Source: JANXYY01 sp035530875 (GTDB taxonomy: Bacteria > Actinomycetota > Actinomycetes > Nanopelagicales > Nanopelagicaceae). From it: a DNA stretch of 64,000 bases. The notes below the pieces were generated by a model. That model did not search any database. It saw only the letters and a list, made by a program, of their open reading frames with translations, and was not told the origin of the DNA. Shown in pieces: positions 1 to 8,939 of the stretch (the stretch's first letter is position 1; every line of letters starts with the position of its first letter). Location: positions 32,197 to 96,196 of the forward strand of contig DATKUB010000054.1 of NCBI GenBank assembly GCA_035530875.1, in the 5' to 3' direction. The position numbers and the translations under genes are program-made.

Positions 1-536
1 TCTATCGCGATCGGCATGATCACGGAGACAAGTCCATCGGCAACGTTTGTTGCGTCCCACTCTCCCCCAAGGCCGCATTCAATAACAGCTACATCGACTG
101 GAGCGTCGGCAAATGCGGCGAATGCCATGGCCGTGAGCACTTCGAAGTAGGAGAGTTTTACTTCGTTCTTGGAATCGACGAGCTCAAGATATGGCGCGAT
201 GTCGTCGTAAGTATCGAGAAAGCGTTCGACACTGATTGATTCACCTTGAAGGGAAATTCGTTCGCGGAGCGTCTCGAGATGGGGGCTCGTGTATCTGCCC
301 ACCCGCAACCCGAAACTCGTGAGTAGAACATCAATCATCCGAGAGGTACTGGTCTTGCCATTCGTGCCAGCAATATGAATAACCGGGTACGTTCGCTGAG
401 GATCACCCAACAGATCGACAAGTTCTGCGATTCTTGTGAGCGAGGGCTCGATTTTTGATTCCGGCCACCTCGCTTCCAAAGCAGCTTCCACCGCACTGAA
501 TCGCGCTAGGTCATTCGGTGAAACTTGATCGTTCAT
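1..536 (-). CDS. folC: Folylpolyglutamate synthase / dihydrofolate synthase, N-terminal part (cut by window edge)
   Basis: FolC adds glutamate to dihydropteroate and to reduced folates in the cytoplasm, using ATP. The frame is open from an ATG at 536 to the left edge, giving 178 residues of a protein usually about 420-480 long, so the C-terminal half lies outside. The mononucleotide-binding loop GTNGKTS is at residues 57-63. SPHL follows at 84-87, and the family motif GLGGEWDATN is at 155-164 (usually GLGGRLDATN). It starts 13 bases downstream of the valS stop on the same strand, the clpX-valS-folC order known from actinobacteria. Identification is firm; only the truncation limits it. Confidence 0.95.
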   Translation of the reverse strand, partial: MNDQVSPNDLARFSAVEAALEARWPESKIEPSLTRIAELVDLLGDPQRTYPVIHIAGTNGKTSTSRMIDVLLTSFGLRVGRYTSPHLETLRERISLQGESISVERFLDTYDDIAPYLELVDSKNEVKLSYFEVLTAMAFAAFADAPVDVAVIECGLGGEWDATNVADGLVSVIMPIAI

Positions 537-549
537 ATTTTCGCCTTAT

Positions 550-3156
550 TTATGATTGAGTAATGCGCTCGAGTGCTGCGCTAATGCGTGCAACTTCACG
601 ATGCGCCTCGGCGAGGCGGTCGGTGATCTTCTTAACCACGGCTTCCGGGGCTTTGGATCTAAATTCGTCATTTGCCAACCTCGCCTCGGCCTGCTCAACT
701 TCGCTCGCTGCGGCATCTAGATCCTTTGCCAGCCTGGCTTTTTCGGCGACGACATCGATAGTTCCGGATAGATCGATCTCTATTGTGAATGAGCCAATTT
801 CTAGCGAGGCGCTTGGCGAAAAACCATCATCCGGAACCGTCAGTCGAGTCAAGGATCGAATTTCCGCCTCTCGCGTAACAAGAACGCTTTCCTCAAGGCC
901 AACCAATCGGGCCGGAATCCTTCTGGCTGGCTGCAAGCCTTGGTCGTTGCGGAAGCGACGAATCTCGGTCACCAACTCTTGAAGTGCAGCCATTTCTGCA
1001 GTGGCATTTGCATCAAGATCATCAAGGCGCGCCTCTGGCCAGTCGGCGATGACGATTGATTCACCGCCGGTGAGATGAAGCCAGAGACTCTCAGTGATGA
1101 AAGGCATCGTGGGATGGAGGAGTCGTAGCAGTTCGTCGAAGACCTGACCCATGACTCGACGTGAGACATCGGCAGCGGCTCCGCCTTCGGCGAAGGTGGC
1201 TTTTGTGAGCTCCAGGTACCAATCGCAGACATCATCCCAAGCGAACCGGTAGAGAGCCTCCGAAGCTTTTGCAAACTCAAATCGCTCTAAGAGCGAATCC
1301 ACGTCTCTGGTCGTTTCCGAAAGGCGACTTAAAACCCATCGATCAGCGGCGCTCAAGTTCTCGGGCGCAGGGATCGCACCCGTGACATTGGCGCCATTCA
1401 TCAGAGCAAATCGAGTGGCGTTCCAGAGCTTGGTGGCAAAGTTTCTCGCCCCAGCGACCCACTCTTCTGCGATGGCCTGATCACTACCAGGATTCGCGTT
1501 ACGAGCAAGAGAGAAACGGAGCGCATCAGAGCCGTACTTGTCCATGAATTCAATTGGGTCGATCGTGTTGCCCTTGCTCTTGCTCATCTTCTTGCCGTAG
1601 CGGTCACGGACTAAACCGTGGAGCACGATCACATCGAATGGTGGAACGCCATCAAAGACAAACAAACCGAAGAGCATCATCCGAACGACCCAGAAGAAGA
1701 GAATGTCGTAGGCGGTCACCAACACGCTCGTCGGATAGAACTTCACCATCTCTGGCGTTTTCTCTGGCCAGCCCAGAGTTGAGAAGGGCCAGAGACCTGA
1801 CGAGAACCAGGTGTCGAGAACATCTTCGTCTTGGCGCCAACCGGCAGGCGCCTCTTCGTCAGGACCTAGAACGAGAATTTCCTCATTTGGCCCGTACCAG
1901 ACCGGAATTCGATGGCCCCACCAGAGCTGGCGCGATATGCACCAGTCGCGCAAGTTGTCGACCCAATCAAAGTAGCGCGGCTCAAGATCGGCTGGTTCAA
2001 TGCGAACGCGGCCATCTCTGACGGCATCGCCTGCATTCTTGGCCAGAACGTCGACTTTCACAAACCATTGTTTTGATAAACGTGGTTCCACCGCAGTTTC
2101 ACATCGCTGGCAGTGCCCGACTGCGTGCAGGTAAGGGCGCTTCTCCGCGACGATGCGGCCCTCGGCGCGCAGCGCTTCCACAACCGCGGCCCTAGCAGCG
2201 AAGCGATCAAGTCCATCAAACTCTGTATCTGTGCCAAAGATGATCGCGTTGGCTTCGATAACGACACGGCTTTCTAAGCCATGTCGCAGGCCGATCTCAA
2301 AGTCATTCACATCATGGGCTGGGGTTACCTTCACTGCCCCAGTTCCGAACTCAGGATCAACATGCTCATCGGCGATGATGGGAATGAATCGTCCGGTAAG
2401 AGGCAACTCGATAGTACGGCCAACCAGGTGTTGGTAACGCTTGTCGTCAGGATGTACTGCGACCGCTGTGTCACCAAGCATCGTTTCGGCCCGAGTCGTG
2501 GCAACCACAATCGCAGAGTCTCCATCGCCATATCGGATGGAGACCAATTCACCTTCAACATCATCATGATCGACTTCAATATCGCTCAGGGCGGTGAGAC
2601 AACGAGGACACCAGTTGATGATGCGCTCAGCCCGATAGATCAGTCCGGCGTCATATAGGCGCTTGAAGATTGTAAGTACCGCGCGCGCGAGACCGGCATC
2701 CATCGTGAAGCGTTCGCGCGACCAATCGACGCTATCGCCGAGCCGGCGCATCTGGCCGAGGATTGCTCCGCCGTACTCTGCCTTCCATTTCCAAACTCGC
2801 TCAATAAAGTCTTCACGCCCTAAGTCATGGCGCGAAATACCCTCTGCGGAGAGTTGGCGCTCGACCACATTCTGAGTAGCGATGCCCGCATGGTCCATCC
2901 CTGGCAGCCAGAGCGTCTCGTAGCCTTGCATTCGGCGCCGCCGGATCAAAATATCTATTTCAGTGTGCTCAAGCGCGTGACCCATGTGGAGAATGCCGGT
3001 GACATTCGGCGGCGGGATAACGATCGTGTACGGCGGCTTGTCGGAATTTGCGTCGGCGGTGAAATAGCCGCGCTCAACCCAGCGCTCATAAAGCGGTGCC
3101 TCAATCTCGGCCGGGACAAATTGAGGTGGGAGCGCATTGGCGTCCTGAGTGCTCAT
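550..3156 (-). CDS. valS: Valyl-tRNA synthetase
   Basis: A class I aminoacyl-tRNA synthetase of 868 residues that charges tRNA-Val. The HIGH motif appears as HMGH at residues 57-60 and KMSKS at 523-527. The editing domain lies between them, with Cys pairs of the WCPRC and CQRC type. The C-terminus is the Glu/Lys/Arg-rich coiled-coil arm typical of ValRS. I start it at the ATG at 3156 (MSTQDANALPP). The open frame runs 99 bases further upstream, but that part overlaps the end of clpX and does not resemble ValRS. The gap to clpX is 22 bases, so co-transcription with clpX and folC is likely. Confidence 0.97.
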   Translation of the reverse strand: MSTQDANALPPQFVPAEIEAPLYERWVERGYFTADANSDKPPYTIVIPPPNVTGILHMGHALEHTEIDILIRRRRMQGYETLWLPGMDHAGIATQNVVERQLSAEGISRHDLGREDFIERVWKWKAEYGGAILGQMRRLGDSVDWSRERFTMDAGLARAVLTIFKRLYDAGLIYRAERIINWCPRCLTALSDIEVDHDDVEGELVSIRYGDGDSAIVVATTRAETMLGDTAVAVHPDDKRYQHLVGRTIELPLTGRFIPIIADEHVDPEFGTGAVKVTPAHDVNDFEIGLRHGLESRVVIEANAIIFGTDTEFDGLDRFAARAAVVEALRAEGRIVAEKRPYLHAVGHCQRCETAVEPRLSKQWFVKVDVLAKNAGDAVRDGRVRIEPADLEPRYFDWVDNLRDWCISRQLWWGHRIPVWYGPNEEILVLGPDEEAPAGWRQDEDVLDTWFSSGLWPFSTLGWPEKTPEMVKFYPTSVLVTAYDILFFWVVRMMLFGLFVFDGVPPFDVIVLHGLVRDRYGKKMSKSKGNTIDPIEFMDKYGSDALRFSLARNANPGSDQAIAEEWVAGARNFATKLWNATRFALMNGANVTGAIPAPENLSAADRWVLSRLSETTRDVDSLLERFEFAKASEALYRFAWDDVCDWYLELTKATFAEGGAAADVSRRVMGQVFDELLRLLHPTMPFITESLWLHLTGGESIVIADWPEARLDDLDANATAEMAALQELVTEIRRFRNDQGLQPARRIPARLVGLEESVLVTREAEIRSLTRLTVPDDGFSPSASLEIGSFTIEIDLSGTIDVVAEKARLAKDLDAAASEVEQAEARLANDEFRSKAPEAVVKKITDRLAEAHREVARISAALERITQS

Positions 3157-3178
3157 GAGAGAAGAGTCTAAACGAGAA

Positions 3179-4459
3179 TTACGCGCTCTTCTCGCGCCGC
3201 TCTCGCTTAACCGGCGCAGCATCCTTGGTAACCAAGGTTGGACTGACCCGTTCATTGACCGTCTCTGCGGTAATAACGACCTTCAACACATCAGCCCGGC
3301 TAGGAATGTCGTACATGACCGAGAGCAACACTTCTTCCATGATTGCGCGGAGACCGCGAGCGCCGGTGCCGCGCTTGACTGCCTGATCGGCAATCGCATT
3401 AAGCGCATCTTCGGTGAAATCGAGCTCGACGCCATCGAGTTCAAAGAGGCGTGAATACTGCTTTACGAGAGCATTGCGAGGTTCGGTGAGAATCCGGATC
3501 AGCGCCGTGTGATCCAGGTGTTCAACGCTGGTGATGACAGGCAGCCGGCCAACAAATTCAGGAATCATTCCAAACTTCAGGAGATCTTCGGGCATAACCG
3601 AAGCGAACGCGTCATAGTCTTCGCGCTCGGAAGTGGTCTGGATCCTGGCGCCAAAGCCAACCCCATTGCTGCCAGCCCGCGCTTCGATGATCCGCTCAAG
3701 GCCGGCAAATGCACCACCGACGATGAAAAGAACGTTAGTGGTATCGATCTGAATGAACTCTTGATGAGGGTGTTTGCGCCCGCCTTGCGGCGGAACGGAA
3801 GCGGTTGTGCCTTCAAGGATCTTAAGGAGCGCCTGCTGCACACCCTCGCCGGAAACATCGCGGGTGATGGATGGGTTCTCGCTCTTCCGGGCAATCTTGT
3901 CGATCTCGTCGATGTAGATGATGCCAGTCTCTGCCTTCTTGACGTCGTAGTCAGCAGCCTGGATGAGTTTGAGCAAGATGTTCTCGACGTCTTCGCCAAC
4001 GTAACCGGCCTCGGTTAGGGCGGTTGCATCTGCGATAGCGAAAGGCACATTGAGCATGCGGGCGAGTGTCTGGGCCAGAAGCGTCTTGCCACAGCCAGTG
4101 GGGCCAAGGAGGAGAATGTTGCTCTTGGCCAACTCAATACCATCTTCATGGACTTTGCCGACGCCGGCCTGTACTCGTTTGTAATGGTTGTAGACAGCTA
4201 CCGAGAGGGACTTCTTTGCCCGATCTTGTCCGATCACATACTGATCCAGGAAAGCGTAGATCTCTTTTGGCTTCGGCAACTCCTCCAGAACCGGAGTACT
4301 TGCCTCGGTAAGTTCATCATCAATAATTTCGTTGCAAAGATCGATGCACTCGTCGCAGATGTAGACGCCAGGTCCAGCAATGAGCTTTTTAACCTGCTTC
4401 TGGGATTTGCCGCAGAAGGAACACTTAACCAAGTCTCCGCTTTCGCCGAGTCGCGTCAT
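3179..4459 (-). CDS. clpX: ATP-dependent Clp protease ATP-binding subunit ClpX
   Basis: ClpX is the AAA+ unfoldase that feeds substrates into the ClpP chamber. At 426 residues it has the expected length. The N-terminal zinc-binding domain has Cys13, Cys16, Cys35 and Cys38. Walker A is GPTGCGKT at 119-126, and Walker B with IIYIDEID is at 180-187. The IGF-type ClpP-docking loop region was not checked residue by residue. The ATG at 4459 is preceded by a purine-rich GGAAGGGG ribosome site. It lies 118 bases downstream of clpP2 on the same strand, so it may share transcripts with the clpP pair or have its own promoter in that gap. Confidence 0.97.
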   Translation of the reverse strand: MTRLGESGDLVKCSFCGKSQKQVKKLIAGPGVYICDECIDLCNEIIDDELTEASTPVLEELPKPKEIYAFLDQYVIGQDRAKKSLSVAVYNHYKRVQAGVGKVHEDGIELAKSNILLLGPTGCGKTLLAQTLARMLNVPFAIADATALTEAGYVGEDVENILLKLIQAADYDVKKAETGIIYIDEIDKIARKSENPSITRDVSGEGVQQALLKILEGTTASVPPQGGRKHPHQEFIQIDTTNVLFIVGGAFAGLERIIEARAGSNGVGFGARIQTTSEREDYDAFASVMPEDLLKFGMIPEFVGRLPVITSVEHLDHTALIRILTEPRNALVKQYSRLFELDGVELDFTEDALNAIADQAVKRGTGARGLRAIMEEVLLSVMYDIPSRADVLKVVITAETVNERVSPTLVTKDAAPVKRERREKSA

Positions 4460-4577
4460 GATGCCCCTTCCTTAACGAATCCCTACCGATCGGATCAACA
4501 GCGTAGGGCGAGATTGGCCGAGATACCTCGCCATTCCGCAAAAATCGTGTTCGCCCTAAGAGGACGAACCCGGTGGC

Positions 4578-5195
4578 TTAGGCCTTTGCACTGGCCTTAC
4601 GCGATGTGAACACCTGGTCGATGAGCCCATAGGCGACCGCTTCATCCGCCGTGAGGATTTTGTCGCGCTCGATATCTCGACGAATGTCTTCAATATCACG
4701 GGTTGAGTGCTTGGCCAGCATCTCCTCCAGGAGCGTGCGCATACGCATAATTTCCCTGGCTTGAATTTCAATGTCAGAACCCTGACCGCCACCCTCACTT
4801 GACGGCTGGTGGATGAGAATTCGGGAATTGGCCAACGCGAACCGCTTACCTTTCTGTCCGCCGGCTAGAAGCACCGCAGCGGCCGAAGCCGCCTGACCGA
4901 GACAGACCGTCTGAACATCGGGCCGGACGAATTGCATCGTGTCGTAAATGGCAGTGAGAGCTGTGAAAGATCCACCCGGAGAATTTATGTACATAAATAT
5001 GTCACGGTCGGAATCCATAGACTCAAGAGTTAACAATTGGGCCATTACGTCGTTGGCAACGGTGTCGTCGATAGCTTGACCTAGAAAGATAATTCTCTCT
5101 TCGAAAAGCTTTGTGTACGGATCGAGCCGCTTATATCCGTAGCTGGTCCGCTCTTCGATTTGCGGTAGGACGTACCGCCCCGTGATCTCGTTCAT
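4578..5195 (-). CDS. clpP2: ATP-dependent Clp protease proteolytic subunit ClpP2
   Basis: Serine peptidase subunit of the Clp protease, 205 residues. The catalytic Ser104 is in GQAASAAA and His129 is in ILIHQPSS. The likely catalytic Asp is in the RRDIERD stretch near 174-178. The GQAASAAAVLLAGG form is typical of the actinobacterial ClpP2 type, which assembles with ClpP1 into a mixed tetradecamer. Its ATG overlaps the clpP1 TGA (ATGA), so translation of the two subunits is probably coupled, which fits a fixed stoichiometry. Confidence 0.95.
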   Translation of the reverse strand: MNEITGRYVLPQIEERTSYGYKRLDPYTKLFEERIIFLGQAIDDTVANDVMAQLLTLESMDSDRDIFMYINSPGGSFTALTAIYDTMQFVRPDVQTVCLGQAASAAAVLLAGGQKGKRFALANSRILIHQPSSEGGGQGSDIEIQAREIMRMRTLLEEMLAKHSTRDIEDIRRDIERDKILTADEAVAYGLIDQVFTSRKASAKA

Positions 5196-5803
5196 GCTGT
5201 GCCACCACTTCCATCGACTTGTTGCGCGCTGCGCACGACATGATCAACAAACCCATAAGTCTTTGCATCCTCTGCTGTGAACCAACGGTCCCGATCAGAG
5301 TCGAGCTCAATTTGCTCTTTGGTCTGCCCGGTATGCAGGGCAATTAAATCGGCCATCTGACGCTTTGTGTGAAGCATCTGCTCCGCTTGAATCTTTATGT
5401 CGCTGGCCGTTCCACCAATTCCACCCGACGGCTGGTGCATCATGATCCGAGCATGGGGCAAGGCATAACGCTTGCCCGCTGCACCAGAACAGAGCAAGAA
5501 CTGACCCATTGATGCGGCCAAGCCCATCGCCACAGTCGCAACATCGTTCTTCACGAACTGCATGGTGTCGTAAATGGCCATCCCGGCAGACACTGAACCA
5601 CCAGGCGAATTTATGTAAAGGTAGATGTCCTTATCGGCGTCCTCGGCTGCTAGCAACAGGATTTGAGCGCAAATCGCGTTGGCCATGCTGTCCTCGACAA
5701 CCGATCCAAGGAAGATGATGCGTTCACGCAGGAGGCGGTTGTATACCTGATCGTCTAATCCGCCGCCTGGCGCAGAACCATTGGCGAGTTCGTGGGATGA
5801 CAT
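5192..5803 (-). CDS. clpP1: ATP-dependent Clp protease proteolytic subunit ClpP1
   Basis: Partner of ClpP2, 203 residues. The nucleophile Ser98 is in GLAASMGQ, His123 is in MMHQPSGG, and the Asp region is DSDRDRWF. The ATG at 5803 has a good GGAGG ribosome site at 5810-5814. It is the first gene of the clpP1-clpP2 operon. The 5' region (5804-5980) contains a ClgR-type operator at 5924-5941, so control by the ClgR activator, as known for actinobacterial clpP operons, is likely. Confidence 0.95.
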   Translation of the reverse strand: MSSHELANGSAPGGGLDDQVYNRLLRERIIFLGSVVEDSMANAICAQILLLAAEDADKDIYLYINSPGGSVSAGMAIYDTMQFVKNDVATVAMGLAASMGQFLLCSGAAGKRYALPHARIMMHQPSGGIGGTASDIKIQAEQMLHTKRQMADLIALHTGQTKEQIELDSDRDRWFTAEDAKTYGFVDHVVRSAQQVDGSGGTA

Positions 5804-5923
5804 GGACTTCCTCCAATACGCGGGCGGGATGTCCCGCTCTTTTCCTTGATCCCCACGAAAACTTGAATGGGGCTACCAAGACACTAACAAGGAGCGGGGA
5901 CTGATACTTCCCAAGATCGGCTT

Positions 5924-5941
5924 TGTTCGCTCACGGCGCAC
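5924..5941 (-). promoter_or_regulatory. Predicted ClgR operator upstream of clpP1P2
   Basis: The sequence from 5925 reads GTTCGC-TCACG-GCG. This is an exact fit to the GTTCGC-N5-GCG ClgR site described for Streptomyces, and one base off the 18-base corynebacterial consensus WNNWCGCYNANRGCGWWS. It is imperfectly palindromic and sits about 120 bases upstream of the clpP1 start, in the only noncoding stretch before the operon. ClgR itself is not in this window. No binding data; the call rests on the motif and its position. Confidence 0.72.
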
Positions 5942-5980
5942 TGTTTTTCCGCCACAAGTTATTTGCCGACCCCTTGGAAC

Positions 5981-6730
5981 TCAGAGCGAGGCGTCAAACG
6001 ACCGGACCCGCTCAATGAACCTCGCCGGTTCCACCAGGTGCGGATAGTGCCCGTCCCCGTCCCAGATTTCAACTTGTGCAGTTGGCAGCAACCGAGTGAG
6101 CCACGGCGCATAGTCTGGCCCTGGATCAGTGCCGTGGAGCGAAAGATATGGCACTTTCACGGCGCTGGCGACGCTTTCAACAATCTCGTCTAAAACCGAA
6201 ACTGGGCTGTCAAAGATCACCGACCACACACCGAGCACTACTTCCTGCTTGGGCCGACGGAGTTCCGAGATTCGATGCCACGAAGCATCGTCCAAAGCGC
6301 CGCGCATCATCGAAAACATGAGCGAGATCGCCTCGTTAAACTGCTCAACACTCCCCTTCAGCGCGCCCTCAAGGGGGGCCAGTAGTTCCTTGAACGAAGA
6401 AAGCGCTAACGATTGGTCGACGTTAATGACCCCACGACACGGGAACTGGGTGGCATAGCCACTTACGACAATTCCACCAAGCGAGTGACCCACCATAAGC
6501 GGGTTTTCCAGGCCAAGATGATCAACCAACTCGGCGATATCTGCGGCCATGGTCATCAAGTCAAAGGGTCCATCAAGAGTGGATTCGCCGTGTCCGCGAA
6601 GATCCGGAGCAACCACGTCATACGTTGTGGCAAGTTCGCTAACCAGCGGATCCCAGGTGTGATGCGACTCAGTTATTCCATGCGCCAGGATGATCGGGGC
6701 GCCCTTTCCAACTCTTTCAAATGCAAGCAT
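5981..6730 (-). CDS. Alpha/beta-fold hydrolase
   Basis: A 249-residue single-domain alpha/beta hydrolase. The oxyanion region is LAHGITESHHTWDP, the nucleophile elbow is GHSLGG, and the catalytic His lies in DGDGHYPHL near the C-terminus. Substrate cannot be inferred. I start it at the ATG at 6730; a TTG 21 bases upstream would add seven residues but has no better ribosome site. It lies between tig and clpP1 on the same strand, 56 bases downstream of the tig stop codon's far side (tig is upstream in transcription), so it may be read through from tig. Confidence 0.85.
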   Translation of the reverse strand: MLAFERVGKGAPIILAHGITESHHTWDPLVSELATTYDVVAPDLRGHGESTLDGPFDLMTMAADIAELVDHLGLENPLMVGHSLGGIVVSGYATQFPCRGVINVDQSLALSSFKELLAPLEGALKGSVEQFNEAISLMFSMMRGALDDASWHRISELRRPKQEVVLGVWSVIFDSPVSVLDEIVESVASAVKVPYLSLHGTDPGPDYAPWLTRLLPTAQVEIWDGDGHYPHLVEPARFIERVRSFDASL

Positions 6731-6786
6731 GGTTTCAGACCCTATCCCCAAAACTCAACTGCAGCCTAGGACTCGGCGAAATGGAA

Positions 6787-8073
6787 TTACTCCGAGGCCG
6801 GATTGGGTGAAATTGGCTTAAGCGCCTCAAGATCTACGGTCTTGCCCGACGCGTCTGTGACCTTTGCCCGCTCAAGGACAGTTGCCAGCGCCTTTGCCCT
6901 GGCGACCTCGCTCAAGACAGACGGAATCTGTCCGGCCTCCATTAGCTGCTGGGCAAATTGGTCTGGAGTAACTCCATACCGGGCTGCATTGCGGATCAAA
7001 TATTCGGAAATCTCATCATCGGTCACCTGCACGTCCTCGGCAGCTGCGATTGCGTCAAGAAGGAAACTGGCGCGAAGTGAGGCACGAACCTCCGAATCGA
7101 CCTCAGCACGATGAGTCTCATCCTCCAGGCGGCCTTCATTCTCCAGGTGCGAATTTACTTCTTCGAGAACAAGGCTCTCTGGAACCGGGATTTCAGCCGT
7201 CTCAAGCAGAGTCTCCAAGAGGCGGTCTCTGGCTTGAGCGCCCTGTTCCATCGCTTTAAGGCGCCCGAGGCGCTTGCGCACGTCTTCGCGAAGTTCGGTG
7301 AGAGTGTCGAATTCGCTGGCAAGAGCCGCAAAAGCATCGTCGAGATCAGGAAGGATTCGCTCCTTTACCGAGTGCAAAGTCACTTCAACATCTGAATTGT
7401 CGCCCTCATGCGCTCCAAGCAACTCGGCCTCGAATACCTTCGACTCGCCGGCGTTCATGCCCTCAAGAGCCGCGTCGAGGCCATCAATCATTTTGTTAGT
7501 ACCCACCTCGTACGAAATTTTCCTTGCAGTGCCGTCCTCTAATTCCTTGCCGTCGATCCGTGCAACCAGGTCGATCGAGACGAAGTCACCCTGCGTTGCT
7601 GCCCGCTCAAGCGGATTTAGGGTGCCGAAACGAGCACGCAATCCATCAATCTGCTCGTCAATCTCTGCGTCAGTCAGAACAACGTCATCAACCTTGACCG
7701 ACACCTTTGAGTAATCGGGCAGGGCAATATCTGGCCGAACATCGACTTCTACGCTGAATTTGATCTCTTTGCCATCGTTTAACTCGGTTAGGTCAATCTC
7801 TGGGCGTCCGACAACTCGCACTTCGTTCTCTCGGGCTGCCTGTGCGTAGAAGACGGGAATTGCTTTGTTGATTGCCTCTTCCAGGACGACGCTACGGCCA
7901 AACCGCTGGTCAATGAGTGCATTTGGAACTTTCCCCTTCCGAAACCCGGGGACGTTCACGCTCTTGCCGATGGTCTGATACGCGGTGTCCAAGTGACTCT
8001 GGAATTCGCTGAAGGGCACCTCGATGTCGAGCCGTACGCGAGTGGGCGAGAGGGTCTCAACAGCGGCTTTCAC
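6787..8073 (-). CDS. tig: Trigger factor (ribosome-associated chaperone)
   Basis: Trigger factor binds the ribosome exit tunnel and shields nascent chains. The 428 residues include the ribosome-docking signature GFRKGKVP at 43-50, an FKBP-type prolyl isomerase domain at roughly 150-235 (GDFVSIDLVAR onward), and a C-terminal chaperone arm. Translation starts at a GTG at 8073 with AGGAGA just upstream. The open frame continues to 8172, but that extension lies inside the tRNA-Pro gene, so it is not coding. This places tig directly downstream of tRNA-Pro, as in several actinobacteria. Confidence 0.95.
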   Translation of the reverse strand: MKAAVETLSPTRVRLDIEVPFSEFQSHLDTAYQTIGKSVNVPGFRKGKVPNALIDQRFGRSVVLEEAINKAIPVFYAQAARENEVRVVGRPEIDLTELNDGKEIKFSVEVDVRPDIALPDYSKVSVKVDDVVLTDAEIDEQIDGLRARFGTLNPLERAATQGDFVSIDLVARIDGKELEDGTARKISYEVGTNKMIDGLDAALEGMNAGESKVFEAELLGAHEGDNSDVEVTLHSVKERILPDLDDAFAALASEFDTLTELREDVRKRLGRLKAMEQGAQARDRLLETLLETAEIPVPESLVLEEVNSHLENEGRLEDETHRAEVDSEVRASLRASFLLDAIAAAEDVQVTDDEISEYLIRNAARYGVTPDQFAQQLMEAGQIPSVLSEVARAKALATVLERAKVTDASGKTVDLEALKPISPNPASE

Positions 8074-8110
8074 GTGCGATTCTCCTAGATCCGAGGGGGC
8101 TAAAAAGTTT

Positions 8111-8186
8111 TGGTCGGGGCGGAGAGACTCGAACTCTCGGTCTCCTGCTCCCAAAGCAGGCGCGCTAGCCACTACGCTACGCCCCG
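8111..8186 (-). tRNA. tRNA-Pro (anticodon TGG)
   Basis: Cloverleaf on the minus strand. The seven-base acceptor stem CGGGGCG/CGCCCCG, the anticodon arm CCTGC-TTTGGGA-GCAGG with anticodon TGG, and the T-loop GTTCGAGTC are all visible. The 3' ACCA is encoded (8111-8114). It precedes tig on the same strand. Confidence 0.95.
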
Positions 8187-8247
8187 ACGCGCAAAATGAA
8201 GTCTAGGGGAAGAAAGGACCTCTCAAAGCCACTTCAAGGGCGCGCTC

Positions 8248-8318
8248 GCGGGTGTAGCTCAATGGTAGAGCCCCAGCCTTCCAAGCTGGCCATGCCGGTT
8301 CGATCCCGGTCACCCGCT
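8248..8318 (+). tRNA. tRNA-Gly (anticodon TCC)
   Basis: Cloverleaf on the plus strand. The acceptor pair is GCGGGTG/CACCCGC, the D-arm is AGCTCAATGGTAGAGC, and the anticodon arm CCAGC-CTTCCAA-GCTGG carries anticodon TCC. The T-loop is GTTCGATCC and the discriminator is T. CCA is not encoded. It is divergent from tRNA-Pro, with 61 bases between them. Confidence 0.95.
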
Positions 8319-8375
8319 CTATATTTATCCATAATCTCGCGGCGCCTTTTCCAGCGCACTAGTGGGCGAACAACC

Positions 8376-8555
8376 TCACCCACCCACCTTTTCATCAAAT
8401 GCCCAGCCGGCTTTCCGGCCTGCTTTTCGTTCCTTTTTCGCCTGCTTTAATCCCTTCTTCGCTTTGGAAAGACCTTTCTTTGCCTGCTTTAACTCCCTCC
8501 TAGCCGTCTCTACATTTCCCTTGGCTATTGACTTGAATTTTGCCTTACGTGCCAT
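8376..8555 (-). CDS. Small lysine-rich protein
   Basis: A 59-residue, very basic protein (MARKAKFKSIAKG onward) with a run of near-repeats of the KQAKKGL/SKAKKGL type that would form a positively charged helix. I choose the second of two in-frame ATGs (8555), because AAGGAG lies at good spacing for it and abuts the first (8561). It follows the 93-residue basic protein gene on the same strand by 24 bases, suggesting a two-gene unit. No family recognised. A nucleic-acid or cell-envelope role is only a guess from charge. Confidence 0.6.
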   Translation of the reverse strand: MARKAKFKSIAKGNVETARRELKQAKKGLSKAKKGLKQAKKERKAGRKAGWAFDEKVGG

Positions 8556-8579
8556 ATCCATCTCCTTGAGGCGGTACTG

Positions 8580-8861
8580 CTAGCCGCTGTTCCTCGAGTC
8601 TTTTGCTTTCACGGCCGCGTCCTTGACAATGACTGCTGCCTCTTTAACCAGGAGAGCCGCGTCTTTAACAAGTTGAGCGGCCTCCGTTACGGCGGTCTTT
8701 GTCTCCTCGGAGAAGACTTCTCGGTCGGAATCCTTATCCCCCATTACTCTGGCGACTACTTCTCGTGCCTTTTCCCCAAACCCCTGTGCCTGTTTGAGCG
8801 CCTTCTTCACCGCCTTGTCCCTTGCCTTGGCTTTGGCTTTGGCCTTCTTCTTCTTGCCCAT
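8580..8861 (-). CDS. Small basic protein with C-terminal heptad repeats
   Basis: 93 residues. The N-terminus is Lys/Ala-rich (MGKKKKAKAKAKARDK). A middle segment follows, and then four consecutive seven-residue units of the form AQLVKDA, ALLVKEA, AVIVKDA, AVKAKDS at about residues 62-89. The repeats would make an amphipathic helix reminiscent of LEA-like or histone-like proteins. The ATG at 8861 has an AAGGGGG ribosome site, so it is likely translated. Function unknown; it pairs with the downstream Lys-rich protein. Confidence 0.62.
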   Translation of the reverse strand: MGKKKKAKAKAKARDKAVKKALKQAQGFGEKAREVVARVMGDKDSDREVFSEETKTAVTEAAQLVKDAALLVKEAAVIVKDAAVKAKDSRNSG

Positions 8862-8939
8862 CCCATTCCCCCTTTATCTAGCCTAAGTTTTCGCACCTAG
8901 ATACGAACATCTCTTAACCAAATCTGCTGTCCGTGAAAT

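Noticed and set aside
3157..3255. 33-residue N-terminal extension of ValRS
   Set aside because: Overlaps the end of clpX and does not resemble ValRS; the ATG at 3156 fits the family.
8074..8172. N-terminal extension of trigger factor
   Set aside because: It lies inside tRNA-Pro; the GTG at 8073 has a good ribosome site and gives the normal trigger factor start.
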